Origin: Streptomyces sp. NBC_00224
GTDB lineage: Bacteria > Actinomycetota > Actinomycetes > Streptomycetales > Streptomycetaceae
Length of the DNA stretch: 64,000 bases
Direction: 5' to 3'
Assembly: GCF_041435195.1 (NCBI RefSeq)
Contig: NZ_CP108106.1
Location: 1,984,001-2,048,000, forward strand
This document shows, piece after piece, positions 1 through 9,252 of this stretch. How positions within the stretch are numbered: the stretch's first letter is position 1; every line of letters starts with the position of its first letter. A model generated the notes under the pieces. The model searched no databases. It saw only the letters and a list, made by a program, of their open reading frames with translations, and was not told the origin of the DNA. Position numbers and translations under genes: made by a program.

Positions 1-2295
1 CGCGGCCGGGCGCGCGGACGCCGCGACCGTGGCGGGCTCGGCAAGCCGGTCGGCGACGGCCGCCTCCTCGCGCTGCCACTCGTCGAGCCGGTGCTGGAGC
101 TCGCGCTGCTGCCGGTCGTCGAGGAAGGCCTCCGCCGCCGCCCGAGGGGTGTCGAAACCGGCCCGGAAGGCCGCCTCGGAGAGCCGCCCGTCCGCGTCCT
201 TGAGCCGCTGGGCGGTCGCCTCGACCTCACGGACGGCCTCGGCGGCCCCAGCGAGCAGACCGGCCCGGTGCTCAAGCAGGGCCGCCTGCTCGGCGACGCT
301 GCGCGCCTCGCCCCGGGCCACCGCCAACTCCCGCTCCAGGGAGGCCTGTTCCCGGTCGATCTCCTCGCGCCGTGCGGTACGGGCCGACACGCGCTTGTCC
401 GCCTCGCGCTGCTGCGCCAGGCGTCGCGCGTGCTCGCGCTCCGCGCTCTCGAAGGCCTCCCGGGCGGCGTGCAGCCCGGCGGCGAGCGCACGGCTCTCGC
501 CGTACTCGGCCCCCCACTCGCGCACTTGGCCGTCGAGCACGGCGAGGGTCTCCGTGCCCGCCTCCGCGCTCGCCGCCGCGAACCGCTCGCGTACGGAGGC
601 GAGGGCGCGCTCGGCTTCGGCGCGGGCCGCTTCGGCCTGCCGGTACGCCTCGTGGGCGGCCTCCTCCGTCGCACGGTCCACCTGGCCGGTCGTGGCGCGC
701 GCCGGTGCGGGGTGCTCGGACGAGCCGCAGACGGCGCACGCCTCGCCGTCCCGCAGCCCCGCGGCGAGCTCGGCCGCGATGCCGCGCAACCGCTCCTCGC
801 GCAGGGCGAGCCAGTGCTCATGGGCGGCGTTGGCCCGCTCCCGGGCGGTGCTCTGCCGCTCCTCGGCCTCGGCCACGCGCGCGTGGAGGGCGTCGCGCTC
901 GCGGGCCGCCGCCAGTCGGCGCCGGGCCGGTTCGAGCCGTCCCGCCAGCTGTTCGGTGCGGGTGGCGGCCTGGTGGGCGGCGTCGATGCGCTCCTGGTGG
1001 CGCCGGCGGTCGCCCTCCCAGGAGGCGAGCCAGCCGGCCGCGTCGAGGAGCAGCTGCTCGTCGGCCCTGGCCTGGCGGTCGAGCTCGGCGCGCTCGGCGG
1101 TGATCTCGGCGCTGCGGGCCTCGGCCCTGCGGGCGGCGTCGAGCGCGCCCAGCTCCTGGCGCATCTGCCGCTCCAGCGCGCCGAGTTGGTCCGCCCCGGC
1201 CTCGGCCAGATCGGGGGGCAGCAGCGCACGGGAGCGCTCGCGGGCCGTGGCCGCCGTGTGGTGCTCGCGCTCGGTCTCCGCGCGCAGCGCGAGGGCGGGG
1301 GCGACGAGGTCGGCCTTGCGGGCCCGGTCGAGCCGGTCCCGTACGGCGGCGCGGCGGGGCCCGGCGGCGGCAAGCTCGTCGGCGCGGCGGCGGGCGTCCG
1401 CGTACCGGCCCTGCAGCTCGGCGAGGCGGCGCTCGTCGTCGAGCGCGATACGGGCGGCGGCCTGCCGGCTCTCGGCGGCGGTGGCGGCGCACTCCGCGAC
1501 GGCGAGGCGCTCGCGGGCCCCGGCGCGCGCGACAGCGGCCCACTCCAGGACGGCCTCGGCGAGCCCGGGCTCCCCGGGGCGGTGGTCGGGCAGCGGCCAG
1601 TCGCGCGCGTCCGCGCCGTCCCCGGCGGCCTGCGCCATCCGCTGGGCGAGCGCGATCAGTCGCTCGTCACCGGCCCTGACCTGCTGTTCGGCGGCGCGGC
1701 GCAGCTCGGCAAGACGCTCTTCGACGGCGGCGAAGCGGCCGGTGTCGAAGAGCCGCCCGAGCAGCTTGCCGCGCGCCTCGGCGTCGGACCGCAGGAACTT
1801 GGCGAAGTCGCCCTGCGGCAGCAGGACGACCTGGCAGAACTGCTCGCGGCTCATACCGACGAGCTGCCCGATCTCCTCCCCCACCTCCTGGTGGGAGCGG
1901 CTGAGCGCCTGCCAGACGGCGTCCCGCGCGTCGTACTCGCGCAGCCAGGTCTGCGCCTTCTCGGAGGTGAAGCCGGTGCCGCGCTTCTTCGGCCGGTTCT
2001 GCTGGGGCCGCCGGGTGATCTCCAACCGCCGTTCCCCGACGGTCAGGTCGAGCAGGACCTCGGTGACGGTGTCGGGCGCGGCGTGGTCGCTGCGCAGGGT
2101 TGCGCCGGGGCTCTGGCGGGCGCCGGGCACCGCCCCGTAGAGCGCGTAGCAGACGGCGTCCAGGACGGAGGTCTTGCCCGCGCCGGTCGCCCCGTGGAGC
2201 AGGAAGAGCCCGGCGGCCGAGAGCGCGTCGAAGTCGACTTCCTGGGTGCCGCCGAAGGGGCCGAAGGCGGTGACGCGCAGCCGGTGCAGCCTCAT
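1..2295 (-). CDS. sbcC: SbcC-type nuclease subunit, C-terminus cut by the window edge
   Basis: Large subunit of the SbcCD (Rad50/Mre11-like) complex, which opens DNA hairpins and processes double-strand ends. 765 codons are visible, starting MRLHRLRVTAFGPFGG. The Walker A motif GATGAGKTS lies near residue 35. A CAVC zinc-hook motif sits at residues 520-523, in the middle of a long Ala/Glu/Arg-rich coiled coil, as expected for a Rad50 hook. The C-terminal half, with Walker B and the signature motif, lies outside the window. The ATG overlaps the sbcD stop by 4 nt (ATGA), so the two are translationally coupled. The long plus-strand ORFs here are shadows of the coiled coil. Confidence 0.93.
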   Translation of the reverse strand, partial: MRLHRLRVTAFGPFGGTQEVDFDALSAAGLFLLHGATGAGKTSVLDAVCYALYGAVPGARQSPGATLRSDHAAPDTVTEVLLDLTVGERRLEITRRPQQNRPKKRGTGFTSEKAQTWLREYDARDAVWQALSRSHQEVGEEIGQLVGMSREQFCQVVLLPQGDFAKFLRSDAEARGKLLGRLFDTGRFAAVEERLAELRRAAEQQVRAGDERLIALAQRMAQAAGDGADARDWPLPDHRPGEPGLAEAVLEWAAVARAGARERLAVAECAATAAESRQAAARIALDDERRLAELQGRYADARRRADELAAAGPRRAAVRDRLDRARKADLVAPALALRAETEREHHTAATARERSRALLPPDLAEAGADQLGALERQMRQELGALDAARRAEARSAEITAERAELDRQARADEQLLLDAAGWLASWEGDRRRHQERIDAAHQAATRTEQLAGRLEPARRRLAAARERDALHARVAEAEERQSTARERANAAHEHWLALREERLRGIAAELAAGLRDGEACAVCGSSEHPAPARATTGQVDRATEEAAHEAYRQAEAARAEAERALASVRERFAAASAEAGTETLAVLDGQVREWGAEYGESRALAAGLHAAREAFESAEREHARRLAQQREADKRVSARTARREEIDREQASLERELAVARGEARSVAEQAALLEHRAGLLAGAAEAVREVEATAQRLKDADGRLSEAAFRAGFDTPRAAAEAFLDDRQQRELQHRLDEWQREEAAVADRLAEPATVAASARPAA

Positions 2296-3473
2296 CGGGC
2301 TCCCTCGCGCGCGTGGTCCTGGGTGAGCGCCGACTCGACCCGTACGTCGTCGAAGGCGCCGCGCAGCACCGTCCGCTCCCGCTCGTCCGGGCCGCTGCCG
2401 CCGCGCACATGGGCCACGAAGTCCTCCGCGATCTCCTGGTCGCTGCGGCCCTGGAGGCGTCGCGCGTACGAGGCGAGCGGGTCCTCGGGGGCCCCGTCCG
2501 GCTCGAAGACGAGGCTCAGCGTGTGCGGGAAGCGGGCGGCGACTCGGGCCATCGCGTCGTCGGGGCGGACCGGGTCGGTGAGCGTCGCCTCGACCCAAGC
2601 GCCCTCGTGACGCTCAAGGGCGGGATCTTCGAGCAGGTCGTCGAGCCGGCCCCGGACGCGGGCGAGCGGGCGCGGGACCGGGCAGTCGATCCGCTCGGCG
2701 GCGACTGATCCGTCGGCGGCCAGGTCGACGAGCCACATCGACTTTCGGTGGGTGGTCTCGGAGAACGAGTACGCCAGCGGGGAGCCCGAGTAGCGCACGC
2801 GGTCGGAGAGGCTCTGGCTGCCGTGCAGATGGCCGAGCGCCACATAGTCGACGCCGTCGAAGACTCCCGCGGGCACGGCGGCGACCCCGCCGACCGTGAT
2901 GTCCCGCTCGCTGTCGCTGGGCTCCCCGCCCGCCACGAAGGCGTGGGCGAGGACGACGGAGCGGGTGCCTCGCACGCGCGTGGCGAGATCCGCCCGGACG
3001 CGCTCCATGGCCGCGGCCAGCACCTGCTCGTGTCCGGCCTTGGCGGTCTTGAACTCGTCGCGGACCAGGGCCGGTTCGAGGTAGGGCAGCCCGTAGAAGG
3101 CCACTTCACCGTGGGCGTCGGACAGCAGCACCGGGGTGCCGCACCCGGCCGGGTCGGTGCGCAGATGGATGCCCGCCCGCTCGATGAGGCCCGCGCCGAC
3201 GCCGAGTCGCCGGGCCGAGTCGTGGTTCCCGGAGATCATGACCGTCGGCACGCCCTCCTCGGCGAGCCGGTGGATGGCGCGGTCGAAGAGCTCCACGGCC
3301 GCGAGCGGCGGCACGGCCCGGTCGTAGACATCCCCTGCCACGAGGACCGCGTCCACGTCGTGCTCGCGCACCGTCGCCACCAGGTGGTCGAGGAACGCTG
3401 CCTGGGCGTCGAGCAGGGCGACCCGGTGGAACGACCGTCCCAGGTGCCAGTCCGACGTGTGCAGGAATCTCAT
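2292..3473 (-). CDS. sbcD: Exonuclease SbcD
   Basis: Mre11-like Mn-dependent nuclease subunit of SbcCD, 393 aa, a normal length. The metallophosphoesterase motifs are in order: FLHTSDWHLGR (D-x-H), VLVAGDVYDR (GD), ISGNHDS (GNHD), then VVLAHAFV and YVALGHLHGSQ (GHxH). The C-terminal capping region ends in a basic tail. The ATG is the first start in frame and follows no strong Shine-Dalgarno site. It is the promoter-proximal gene of the sbcDC operon, reading left. Confidence 0.95.
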   Translation of the reverse strand: MRFLHTSDWHLGRSFHRVALLDAQAAFLDHLVATVREHDVDAVLVAGDVYDRAVPPLAAVELFDRAIHRLAEEGVPTVMISGNHDSARRLGVGAGLIERAGIHLRTDPAGCGTPVLLSDAHGEVAFYGLPYLEPALVRDEFKTAKAGHEQVLAAAMERVRADLATRVRGTRSVVLAHAFVAGGEPSDSERDITVGGVAAVPAGVFDGVDYVALGHLHGSQSLSDRVRYSGSPLAYSFSETTHRKSMWLVDLAADGSVAAERIDCPVPRPLARVRGRLDDLLEDPALERHEGAWVEATLTDPVRPDDAMARVAARFPHTLSLVFEPDGAPEDPLASYARRLQGRSDQEIAEDFVAHVRGGSGPDERERTVLRGAFDDVRVESALTQDHAREGAR

Positions 3474-3543
3474 GATCCCCGAGGGTAACGGTGGGGTCGG
3501 ACATCCCGGGCGGCAACTGCCTTACCGGTACGGCGCAGAGCTG

Positions 3544-4170
3544 TCACGCGTCCCCGTACGCCTCTCCGCCGAGCTCCAGCGTCGCGCTGCCCGCGGTGAC
3601 GTCCGCGAGCCAGCGCCGCAGGGACTCCACGTCCGCCTCCGGGATGCCGATCTCGATGGTCACGGCCTCGGCGTAGCGCACCTCGCGCACCGCGCGGCCG
3701 GTGGCCCGCAGGTCGTTCTCCAGCTTGCCCGCGCGCTGGTGGTCGACGGTGACGGTGGCGAGGCGGAACCGCTGGCGCACCACGGTGCCGAGCGCGTCGA
3801 GGGCTTCGCCGACCGCTCCCCCGTACGCACGGATGAGCCCGCCGGCGCCGAGCTTCACACCGCCGTAGTAGCGGGTGACGACGGCGACGGCGTAACGCAC
3901 CTCGCGGCGGGTCAGCATCTGGAGCATCGGGACTCCGGCGGTACCGCCCGGCTCACCGTCGTCGCTCGCCTTCTGTACCGAGGCGTCGGCCCCGATGACG
4001 TACGCGAAGCAGTTGTGGGTCGCCGTCGGGTGCTCCCTGCGGACGCGCGCGACGAAGTCCTGCGCCTCCTGCTCGGTCGCGGCGGGCGCGAGCGCGCAGA
4101 GGAACCGCGATCGGTTGACCTCGGTCTCGTGCACGCCCTCGCGGGCGATCGTCCGGTACTGCTCCTGCAT
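3544..4170 (-). CDS. YigZ/IMPACT family protein
   Basis: 208 aa member of the YigZ/IMPACT (UPF0029) family, whose eukaryotic relative acts in GCN2 regulation; the bacterial role is poorly defined. The family signature is clear: NRSRFLCALAP, HNCFAYVIG, SDDGEPGGTAGVPML and VTRYYGGVKLGAGGLIRAYG. The C-terminal third is the usual ferredoxin-like DUF1949 region. The start ATG has no Shine-Dalgarno site, but the minus-strand hexamer TAGGGT lies 6 nt upstream, which fits a leaderless transcript. Confidence 0.9.
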   Translation of the reverse strand: MQEQYRTIAREGVHETEVNRSRFLCALAPAATEQEAQDFVARVRREHPTATHNCFAYVIGADASVQKASDDGEPGGTAGVPMLQMLTRREVRYAVAVVTRYYGGVKLGAGGLIRAYGGAVGEALDALGTVVRQRFRLATVTVDHQRAGKLENDLRATGRAVREVRYAEAVTIEIGIPEADVESLRRWLADVTAGSATLELGGEAYGDA

Positions 4171-4474
4171 ACGGCCACCCTATGCGGTGCCGCGCCGCTG
4201 ACCTGCTGGTCGCCCTGGCGCCCCGGAGCTGGAGACCGAGATCCCCGGTCCGCCGCAGGGGTACGGGGTGACCGATGTCACCCGGCCCGGCGCGACGGCA
4301 CGCCTGGGCGGACGTCCGTCGGCACACGCGGGCCACGGCCGGGTGGACGTCAGTTGAACCTTCACCTGCTCCTCCCCCTTGATCCTCAACTCTCCCTATA
4401 GCCACCTCCCCCAGGCTGCGGGGAGGAGTCGTGCCACAGCAGAGAGTGCGCCGGTTCGTAAGGAGCAACCCGAT
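4171..4474. other. Divergent intergenic region upstream of the biosynthetic operon
   Basis: About 300 nt without a convincing gene, lying between the YigZ gene (minus) and the first gene of the plus-strand operon. The minus-strand TAGGGT hexamer at 4177-4182 is a candidate -10 for YigZ. On the plus side there are TTGAAC (4354-4359), TTGATC (4379-4384) and TATAGC (4397-4402), but no pair has correct spacing, so I do not call a promoter. An AAGGAG ribosome site at 4459-4464 belongs to the next gene. A TTG/ATG-started in-frame extension from 4379 exists but lacks a ribosome site. Confidence 0.4.
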
Positions 4475-5125
4475 ATGTCATCAAACCTCCCGTTATTCTC
4501 CGTCCTCCTGGGAGGCGATTACGCGGGCAAGTCATCGGCGATGTCCCGGCTCGCGGGAGACCCGGAGCCAGTCCGGGTCGTCTCGGTCGACGATCACTTC
4601 CTCACCGACCGGCACGCGCTGATCGGCCGGCTGCGGCGCGACGTGGTCAAGGACGTCGCCGCCCCGGACGGCGCCTACTCGCCGGACTTCATGGCCAGCA
4701 TGCTCCAGACCGCCGTGGTGCACCTGCGCGACCAGCTCCTCACGGCCGCGGACGCCGCCGACGGACAGCCGCTCCTCGTGGACTCGTACTACTACAAGAT
4801 CCTCGCGAAGTGCCGCCTCGCGGGAGTGCGCGAGAACCCCATGTACGACTGGTGGCGCTCGTTCCCGCAGCCGCGCCACGTCGTCTACCTCAAGGTCTCG
4901 CCGCACGAGGCCTGGCGCCGCAGCCGCCGCGGGACCCGGCTCAACTCCCTCGAACACTACGGCGAGCGGCCGAACCGGACGTCGTTCGAGCGGTACCAGA
5001 CCGACCTGGAGAAGCTGATGTGGGACGAGATCCGGTATCTCCCGGTGACAGTCGTGGAGCAGCAGAACTCCCCCGAGCGGACCGCCGACGCCGTACGGGA
5101 GGCGGTCTGTCATGACTACGTCTGA
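4475..5125 (+). CDS. P-loop kinase-like protein, first gene of the biosynthetic operon
   Basis: 216 aa with an N-terminal Walker A motif GGDYAGKSS (residues 9-17), followed by VRVVSVDDHFL and a central DSYYYK segment. The layout resembles thymidylate-kinase-like small-molecule kinases, including an Arg-rich lid region (EAWRRSRRGTRLN) and a C-terminal TFERYQ helix. The substrate cannot be read from sequence. I chose the ATG preceded by AAGGAG with 10 nt spacing over the longer frame. The downstream GH3 gene starts inside its last codons, so the two are coupled. A role in phosphorylating a pathway intermediate or in self-resistance is inference only. Confidence 0.8.
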   Translation: MSSNLPLFSVLLGGDYAGKSSAMSRLAGDPEPVRVVSVDDHFLTDRHALIGRLRRDVVKDVAAPDGAYSPDFMASMLQTAVVHLRDQLLTAADAADGQPLLVDSYYYKILAKCRLAGVRENPMYDWWRSFPQPRHVVYLKVSPHEAWRRSRRGTRLNSLEHYGERPNRTSFERYQTDLEKLMWDEIRYLPVTVVEQQNSPERTADAVREAVCHDYV

Positions 5126-6812
5126 GACTCGACAGGACGGCCTGTCCTGGGCCGATCCGGAGCGGATCGAGCGGTACCGGTCGCGGGTGTTCACCGAGCG
5201 GGCCCGGCTGCGGGCCGCGTTCGCGGACCCGGCCGGACATCAGCGGCGGGTCCTGGAGGACCTGCTCGCCTTCAACGCCGACACCGCCTACGGGCGCGCC
5301 CACGGCTTCGCCCGGATCCGCACGCTGGACGACTGGCGCAAGGCCGTACCCGTCCAGGACTACAGCGGCCTCGCCCCCTGGATCGAACGGGCCGCGGCAG
5401 GCGAGGACAACGTCCTCACCGCCGACAAACCCACCGTCTTCTTCACCAGCAGCGGCAGCACCGGCGCCCACAAGAAGATCCCCGTCACCCCGCAGTTCAT
5501 GGGCACCACCTTCTTCCCGTTCTACTACGCCGCCTGGGCGCCGCTCATCGAGCACTTTCCCGACGTCCTCGCGCGCCCGGACGCGGTACTGAACCTCAAG
5601 CACGACCCGATCGCCGCGCCGCCGACCACGGCCTCCGGCAAGCCCCATGTGGGGGCCAGCCAGGTCGACTTCGGTGCCAGGTTCGGCGAGCCGCTCTCGG
5701 CGGAGCCCGGCACGAGTGCCCCTTGGGCCACCCTTCCGGTGCCGGTGGCGGCCGACGCGCATCTGGAGAAGATGTATCTGCGGCTGCGCCTGGCCGTCGA
5801 GAGCGATGTGCGCTGTGTCATCGGGATCAACCCGGCGATGGTCGCCGCCCTGCCGTACCAGTTGAACCTGTGGTGGGAGCGCATCGTCCAAGAAGTGCGC
5901 GACGGCACCCTGGGCGGGCACCCCTACCGCTCCCCCAACCCTGATCGCGCCCGCGAACTCGACCGCCTCGCCGCGCACTTCGGGCGGGTCCGGCCCGCCC
6001 ACATCTGGCCGCGGATGCGGGCCCTGTTCTGCTGGACCACCGGCCTCGCCTCGCTCTATCTGCCGCGGCTGCGCGAGGAGTTCGGGCCGGGGGTCACCCT
6101 GCTCCCCGCCCCGGTCGCCGCATCGGAGGGCCCCACGGGCGTCGCCCTCGACCGGCACCCGACCGCCGGAAGCCTCGTCGTCACCGCCTCCGTCTACGAG
6201 TTCGCCGACGCCGACACCGACCTCACTCCGGACACACCCACCCTCCAGCCCCACGAGCTTGAGGTGGGCCGCGACTACCACACCGTCTTCAGCCACATCG
6301 GCGGCCTCTACCGCTACGCCGTCGGCGATGTCGTACGGGTCGTCGACCGCGAGGAAGGCGTACCCCGCCTCGAATACACCGGCCGCAGCAGCCTCTCCGA
6401 CGCCGTCGGGGAACGTCTGCGCGACGCCCACGTCCTGCGCGCCCTCAGCACCGCCCTGGCCGCAGGCGGCCTCGAACTGCGCAACACCGCCTGCCGCTTC
6501 ACCCACGACCAACATGGCACCCCCGCCTACCAGTTCGCCCTCGCCTCAGCCACCCCGTGGAGCGGAGACGAAACCGAAGCGTTCCTGAAGCGCCTCGACC
6601 ACGCCCTCGCCCACGAATCCCCCGGCTATCGCCACGCCCGCACCCAGCACCGCCTGGGCGCCCCCACCGGCCTCCATCTGCATCCCGACGCCTTCCTCGA
6701 CGACTGGCACGCCGCCGTCGCCACCGGCGTCCGCCCCACCCAGGTCAAAGACCGGCTCTTCCGCCAAGACCCGGCGCAATGGCAACGACTCACCGACGGG
6801 AACGGTTCCTGA
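5112..6812 (+). CDS. GH3 family acyl-adenylating amide synthetase
   Basis: 566 aa, full length for the GH3 (auxin-responsive/JAR1) family of the ANL superfamily. These enzymes activate a carboxylate with ATP and couple it to an amino acid or amine. The phosphate-binding loop FFTSSGSTGAHKKIPV is near residues 112-127. A second nucleotide motif lies in APVAASEGPTG, and the C-terminal LYRYAVGDVVRV corresponds to the family YRxGD motif. It overlaps the upstream gene by 14 nt. In a cluster with two methyltransferases and a monooxygenase it is a likely amide- or ester-forming step. Acid and amine substrates are unknown. Plant hormone metabolism is not implied. Confidence 0.88.
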   Translation: MTTSETRQDGLSWADPERIERYRSRVFTERARLRAAFADPAGHQRRVLEDLLAFNADTAYGRAHGFARIRTLDDWRKAVPVQDYSGLAPWIERAAAGEDNVLTADKPTVFFTSSGSTGAHKKIPVTPQFMGTTFFPFYYAAWAPLIEHFPDVLARPDAVLNLKHDPIAAPPTTASGKPHVGASQVDFGARFGEPLSAEPGTSAPWATLPVPVAADAHLEKMYLRLRLAVESDVRCVIGINPAMVAALPYQLNLWWERIVQEVRDGTLGGHPYRSPNPDRARELDRLAAHFGRVRPAHIWPRMRALFCWTTGLASLYLPRLREEFGPGVTLLPAPVAASEGPTGVALDRHPTAGSLVVTASVYEFADADTDLTPDTPTLQPHELEVGRDYHTVFSHIGGLYRYAVGDVVRVVDREEGVPRLEYTGRSSLSDAVGERLRDAHVLRALSTALAAGGLELRNTACRFTHDQHGTPAYQFALASATPWSGDETEAFLKRLDHALAHESPGYRHARTQHRLGAPTGLHLHPDAFLDDWHAAVATGVRPTQVKDRLFRQDPAQWQRLTDGNGS

Positions 6813-6891
6813 CCGGCACTCCTCCAGGCGCGGCCGCACCCCACTGCGGGCCCCGCACTCCACCCATCCGACCGAAGGAGACGAGAACCCC

Positions 6892-7749
6892 GTGACCGAG
6901 TTGCTCGACGCCGTCGAACGCACCGCCCTGCTCACCGCTGCCCTGCGTGCCGCGGAGACGCGTCGGCCCGACCGCATCTACCAGGATCCGTACGCGGACG
7001 CGCTCTGCGGTGAGATCGGGCCGGAGCTGCTCGCGGAGATCCGGCAGGCGACGTTCCCGGCGGACGCCTCGCGTACGCTCCCCAGCACCCCCGACTACAA
7101 CGCCATCCGCACCCGGTTCTTCGACGACTACCTCCAGGAGGCCGCCCGCGAGCCCGGGATGCGGCAGATCGTGCTCGCCCCGGCCGGGATGGACTCGCGC
7201 GCCTACCGGCTGGACTGGCCCGAGGGGCTGCGCTACTACGAGGTCGACCGGCCCGCGGTGCTCGCGCACAAGAAGGACCGGCTGGAGGGCGTCAGCCCGC
7301 GGACCGACCACCGTACGGTCGCCGTGGACCTCACCTCTCCCGACTGGGAGGACGACCTCCAGGAGGCGGGGTACGACCCGGCCCTGCCGTCCACCTGGCT
7401 GCTCGAAGGGCTGCTGTACTACATCCCCGAGCAGGACACCCACCGCATCCTGCGCCGCGTCGCCGACTTCTCGGCGCCCGGCAGCCGGATCGCCGCCGAC
7501 CTGGTCAACTCCGCCGCTCTGACGCTCCCTCATATGCGCGGTCTGCTGGACATCTTCGCCGGCTGGGGCTGCCCCTGGCTGTTCGGTACCGACGAGCCCG
7601 AGGCGCTCTTCGACAGCTTCGGGTTCTCCGTCGAGGCGCTGCAACCCGGCGAACCAGGCGCGGACTTCGGCCGCTGGCCGGACCCGGTGCCGCCGCGGCA
7701 CGAGGCGAACGTGCGCCGGGTGTTCTTCATCCACGGTCGGCGGCGCTGA
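6892..7749 (+). CDS. SAM-dependent O-methyltransferase of the leucine carboxyl methyltransferase type
   Basis: 285 aa, similar in plan to the actinobacterial TIGR00027/Ppm1-like methyltransferases. Its start resembles that family (VERTALLTAALRAAET, then RIYQDPYADAL), it has RFFDDYL, and the SAM-binding segment QIVLAPAGMDSRAYRLDW stands where the family has a GxGxDxRAxRL motif. YYEVDRP and WLLEGLLYYIPEQ follow, as in the family. The GTG start has an AAGGAG site upstream. The next ORF begins 1 nt after the stop. It probably methylates a carboxylate or hydroxyl of the cluster product. Confidence 0.87.
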   Translation: MTELLDAVERTALLTAALRAAETRRPDRIYQDPYADALCGEIGPELLAEIRQATFPADASRTLPSTPDYNAIRTRFFDDYLQEAAREPGMRQIVLAPAGMDSRAYRLDWPEGLRYYEVDRPAVLAHKKDRLEGVSPRTDHRTVAVDLTSPDWEDDLQEAGYDPALPSTWLLEGLLYYIPEQDTHRILRRVADFSAPGSRIAADLVNSAALTLPHMRGLLDIFAGWGCPWLFGTDEPEALFDSFGFSVEALQPGEPGADFGRWPDPVPPRHEANVRRVFFIHGRRR

Positions 7750-7750
7750 G

Positions 7751-9175
7751 ATGTCGACAGCTTTGGTCGTGGGAGGCAGTGTCGCGGGTCTGGCCTCCGC
7801 GCTCGCGCTGGCCGGTTCCGGTCGGCAGGTCGTCGTCCTGGAGCGCTCCGCCCCACCGCCCCGGGGCGCGATGGCCGACCTGCACAGCCGCTGGCAGCGG
7901 CCGACCGTGCCGCAGGCCCAGCAGTCCCACACGCTGACCTCGCTCGGCGTGCGCACGCTGCGCACGCGCGCGCCCGAGGTCCTGGAGCGGCTGCTCGCCG
8001 CCGGTGCCCCACTGTTCGACCTCACGCGCGCGTTGCCGCAGGGTGCGACCGACCGGGCGCGCGAGGTGGGCGACGACGAACTGGTCGCGCTGGGCTGCCG
8101 CCGCACCACGCTCGAACTCGTCCTGTACCGGACGGTCGAGGCCTTGCCGCAGGTGGAGATCCGGCACGGCACGACGGTACGCGGGCTGCGGCTGAGCCCC
8201 GACCGGCAGTCCGTGCGCGGCGTGGTCACGACGGACGGCGCGCACCTGCCCGCCGATGTGGTCGTGGACGCCACCGGCCGCCGCGCGGCCGCCCGCGGCT
8301 GGCTCACGGATGCCGGGGTTCCGGTGGCGGGGGATCTGACCAGCCCGTCCGGACTGCGCGGCTTCACCCGGTTCTACCGGCTCAGAAGCAGTTCCCTGCC
8401 CGGGCCGCTCAACCGGGGCCACGCCGCCGGGGACATCTGGGACCACTACGCGGGCGTGCTGCACCCCGGCGACGCGGGCACCTTCGCGATCGCCCTGGGC
8501 ACGCTGCCCGGCGACACGGAACTGGACCGGCTGCGGCACGCCGAGGACTTCACCGCCGTCGCGCGCGCCACTCCGGGCCTCACCGGCTGGCTCGACGACG
8601 CCGTCAGCGCGCCCATCTCCGCCGTCCATGTGATCGGCAGCCCGGCCAACGCGCTGCGCGCCACCGCCGTGCACCCGCCCGTGGCGGGCCTGTTCCCGGT
8701 CGGGGACGCCGCCTGTGTCACCAACCCGCTCTACGGGCGCGGAATGTCGCTGGCGCTCGCGCAGGCCTTCGGCCTCGCCGACGCGCTGGCCGCACGCCCC
8801 GCGACGAGACGGACCGAGGCCGCCGCCGGGTTCGCCGACGCGTTCCTGCGGCCGTGGTACGAGCACGCGGCGAGCACCGACCGGGAGCGGATCGGGCGCT
8901 GGAGCGCCGTCGTGCACGGCCGGCCCCTGCCGCCCGCCTACGCCGGCTGCCCCGACACGTCCATACGGGCGGCCGCCGCCCAGGACGGCACGGTGTGGCG
9001 CGGGCTGATGCGGGTCCTGATGGGACTGAGCACTCCGGACGAGGTGTTCGGGGACGAGAAGTTCCGGCACCGCGTGGCCCAGGCGCCCCGTGGCGCGGTC
9101 CCGGAGAGCACCGCGACCATGCCCCGCCAGAAGCTCCTCGGTGCCCTCGTGGCGGCCGAAGGAGGCCGGTCGTGA
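7751..9175 (+). CDS. FAD-dependent monooxygenase/epoxidase-like oxidoreductase
   Basis: 474 aa flavoprotein with an N-terminal Rossmann motif VVGGSVAGLASALALAGSG and the acidic strand end VVVLERS, then a central VVVDATGRRAA (DG-type motif) and the C-terminal GDAACVTNPLYGRGMSLAL flavin-binding segment (GD motif). This is the p-hydroxybenzoate-hydroxylase fold. The QSHTLTSLG stretch after the first domain is typical of Streptomyces epoxidase/hydroxylase relatives. No membrane segment is seen. It lies directly after the methyltransferase, and its end is followed by a short coupled ORF leading to the synthetase-like gene. The oxidised substrate is unknown. Confidence 0.88.
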   Translation: MSTALVVGGSVAGLASALALAGSGRQVVVLERSAPPPRGAMADLHSRWQRPTVPQAQQSHTLTSLGVRTLRTRAPEVLERLLAAGAPLFDLTRALPQGATDRAREVGDDELVALGCRRTTLELVLYRTVEALPQVEIRHGTTVRGLRLSPDRQSVRGVVTTDGAHLPADVVVDATGRRAAARGWLTDAGVPVAGDLTSPSGLRGFTRFYRLRSSSLPGPLNRGHAAGDIWDHYAGVLHPGDAGTFAIALGTLPGDTELDRLRHAEDFTAVARATPGLTGWLDDAVSAPISAVHVIGSPANALRATAVHPPVAGLFPVGDAACVTNPLYGRGMSLALAQAFGLADALAARPATRRTEAAAGFADAFLRPWYEHAASTDRERIGRWSAVVHGRPLPPAYAGCPDTSIRAAAAQDGTVWRGLMRVLMGLSTPDEVFGDEKFRHRVAQAPRGAVPESTATMPRQKLLGALVAAEGGRS

Positions 9176-9198
9176 CGCCGTGCGGAAGGAGATCCGTC

Positions 9199-9252
9199 GT
9201 GACACCGTCCTGTCGCCGTGCCCCTTCCTCGGTGGAAGGAGCGCGCCCGTGA
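9199..9252 (+). CDS. Possible 17-codon coupling ORF
   Basis: GTG-started mini-ORF reading VTPSCRRAPSSVEGARP, preceded by a clear GGAAGGAG ribosome site. It ends in a TGA that overlaps the GTG of the next gene (GTGA). It fills most of the gap between the monooxygenase and the synthetase-like gene. It could be a translational relay, a relic of a longer N-terminus, or chance. Confidence 0.25.
   Translation: MTPSCRRAPSSVEGARP

Noticed and set aside
29..2610. Two long plus-strand ORFs at the left end
   Set aside because: Shadows of the sbcC coiled coil; the minus strand carries the Walker A and CAVC hook.
4354..4402. Promoter TTGAAC/TTGATC with TATAGC before the cluster
   Set aside because: Spacings of 37 and 12 nt do not suit a sigma-70-type promoter.
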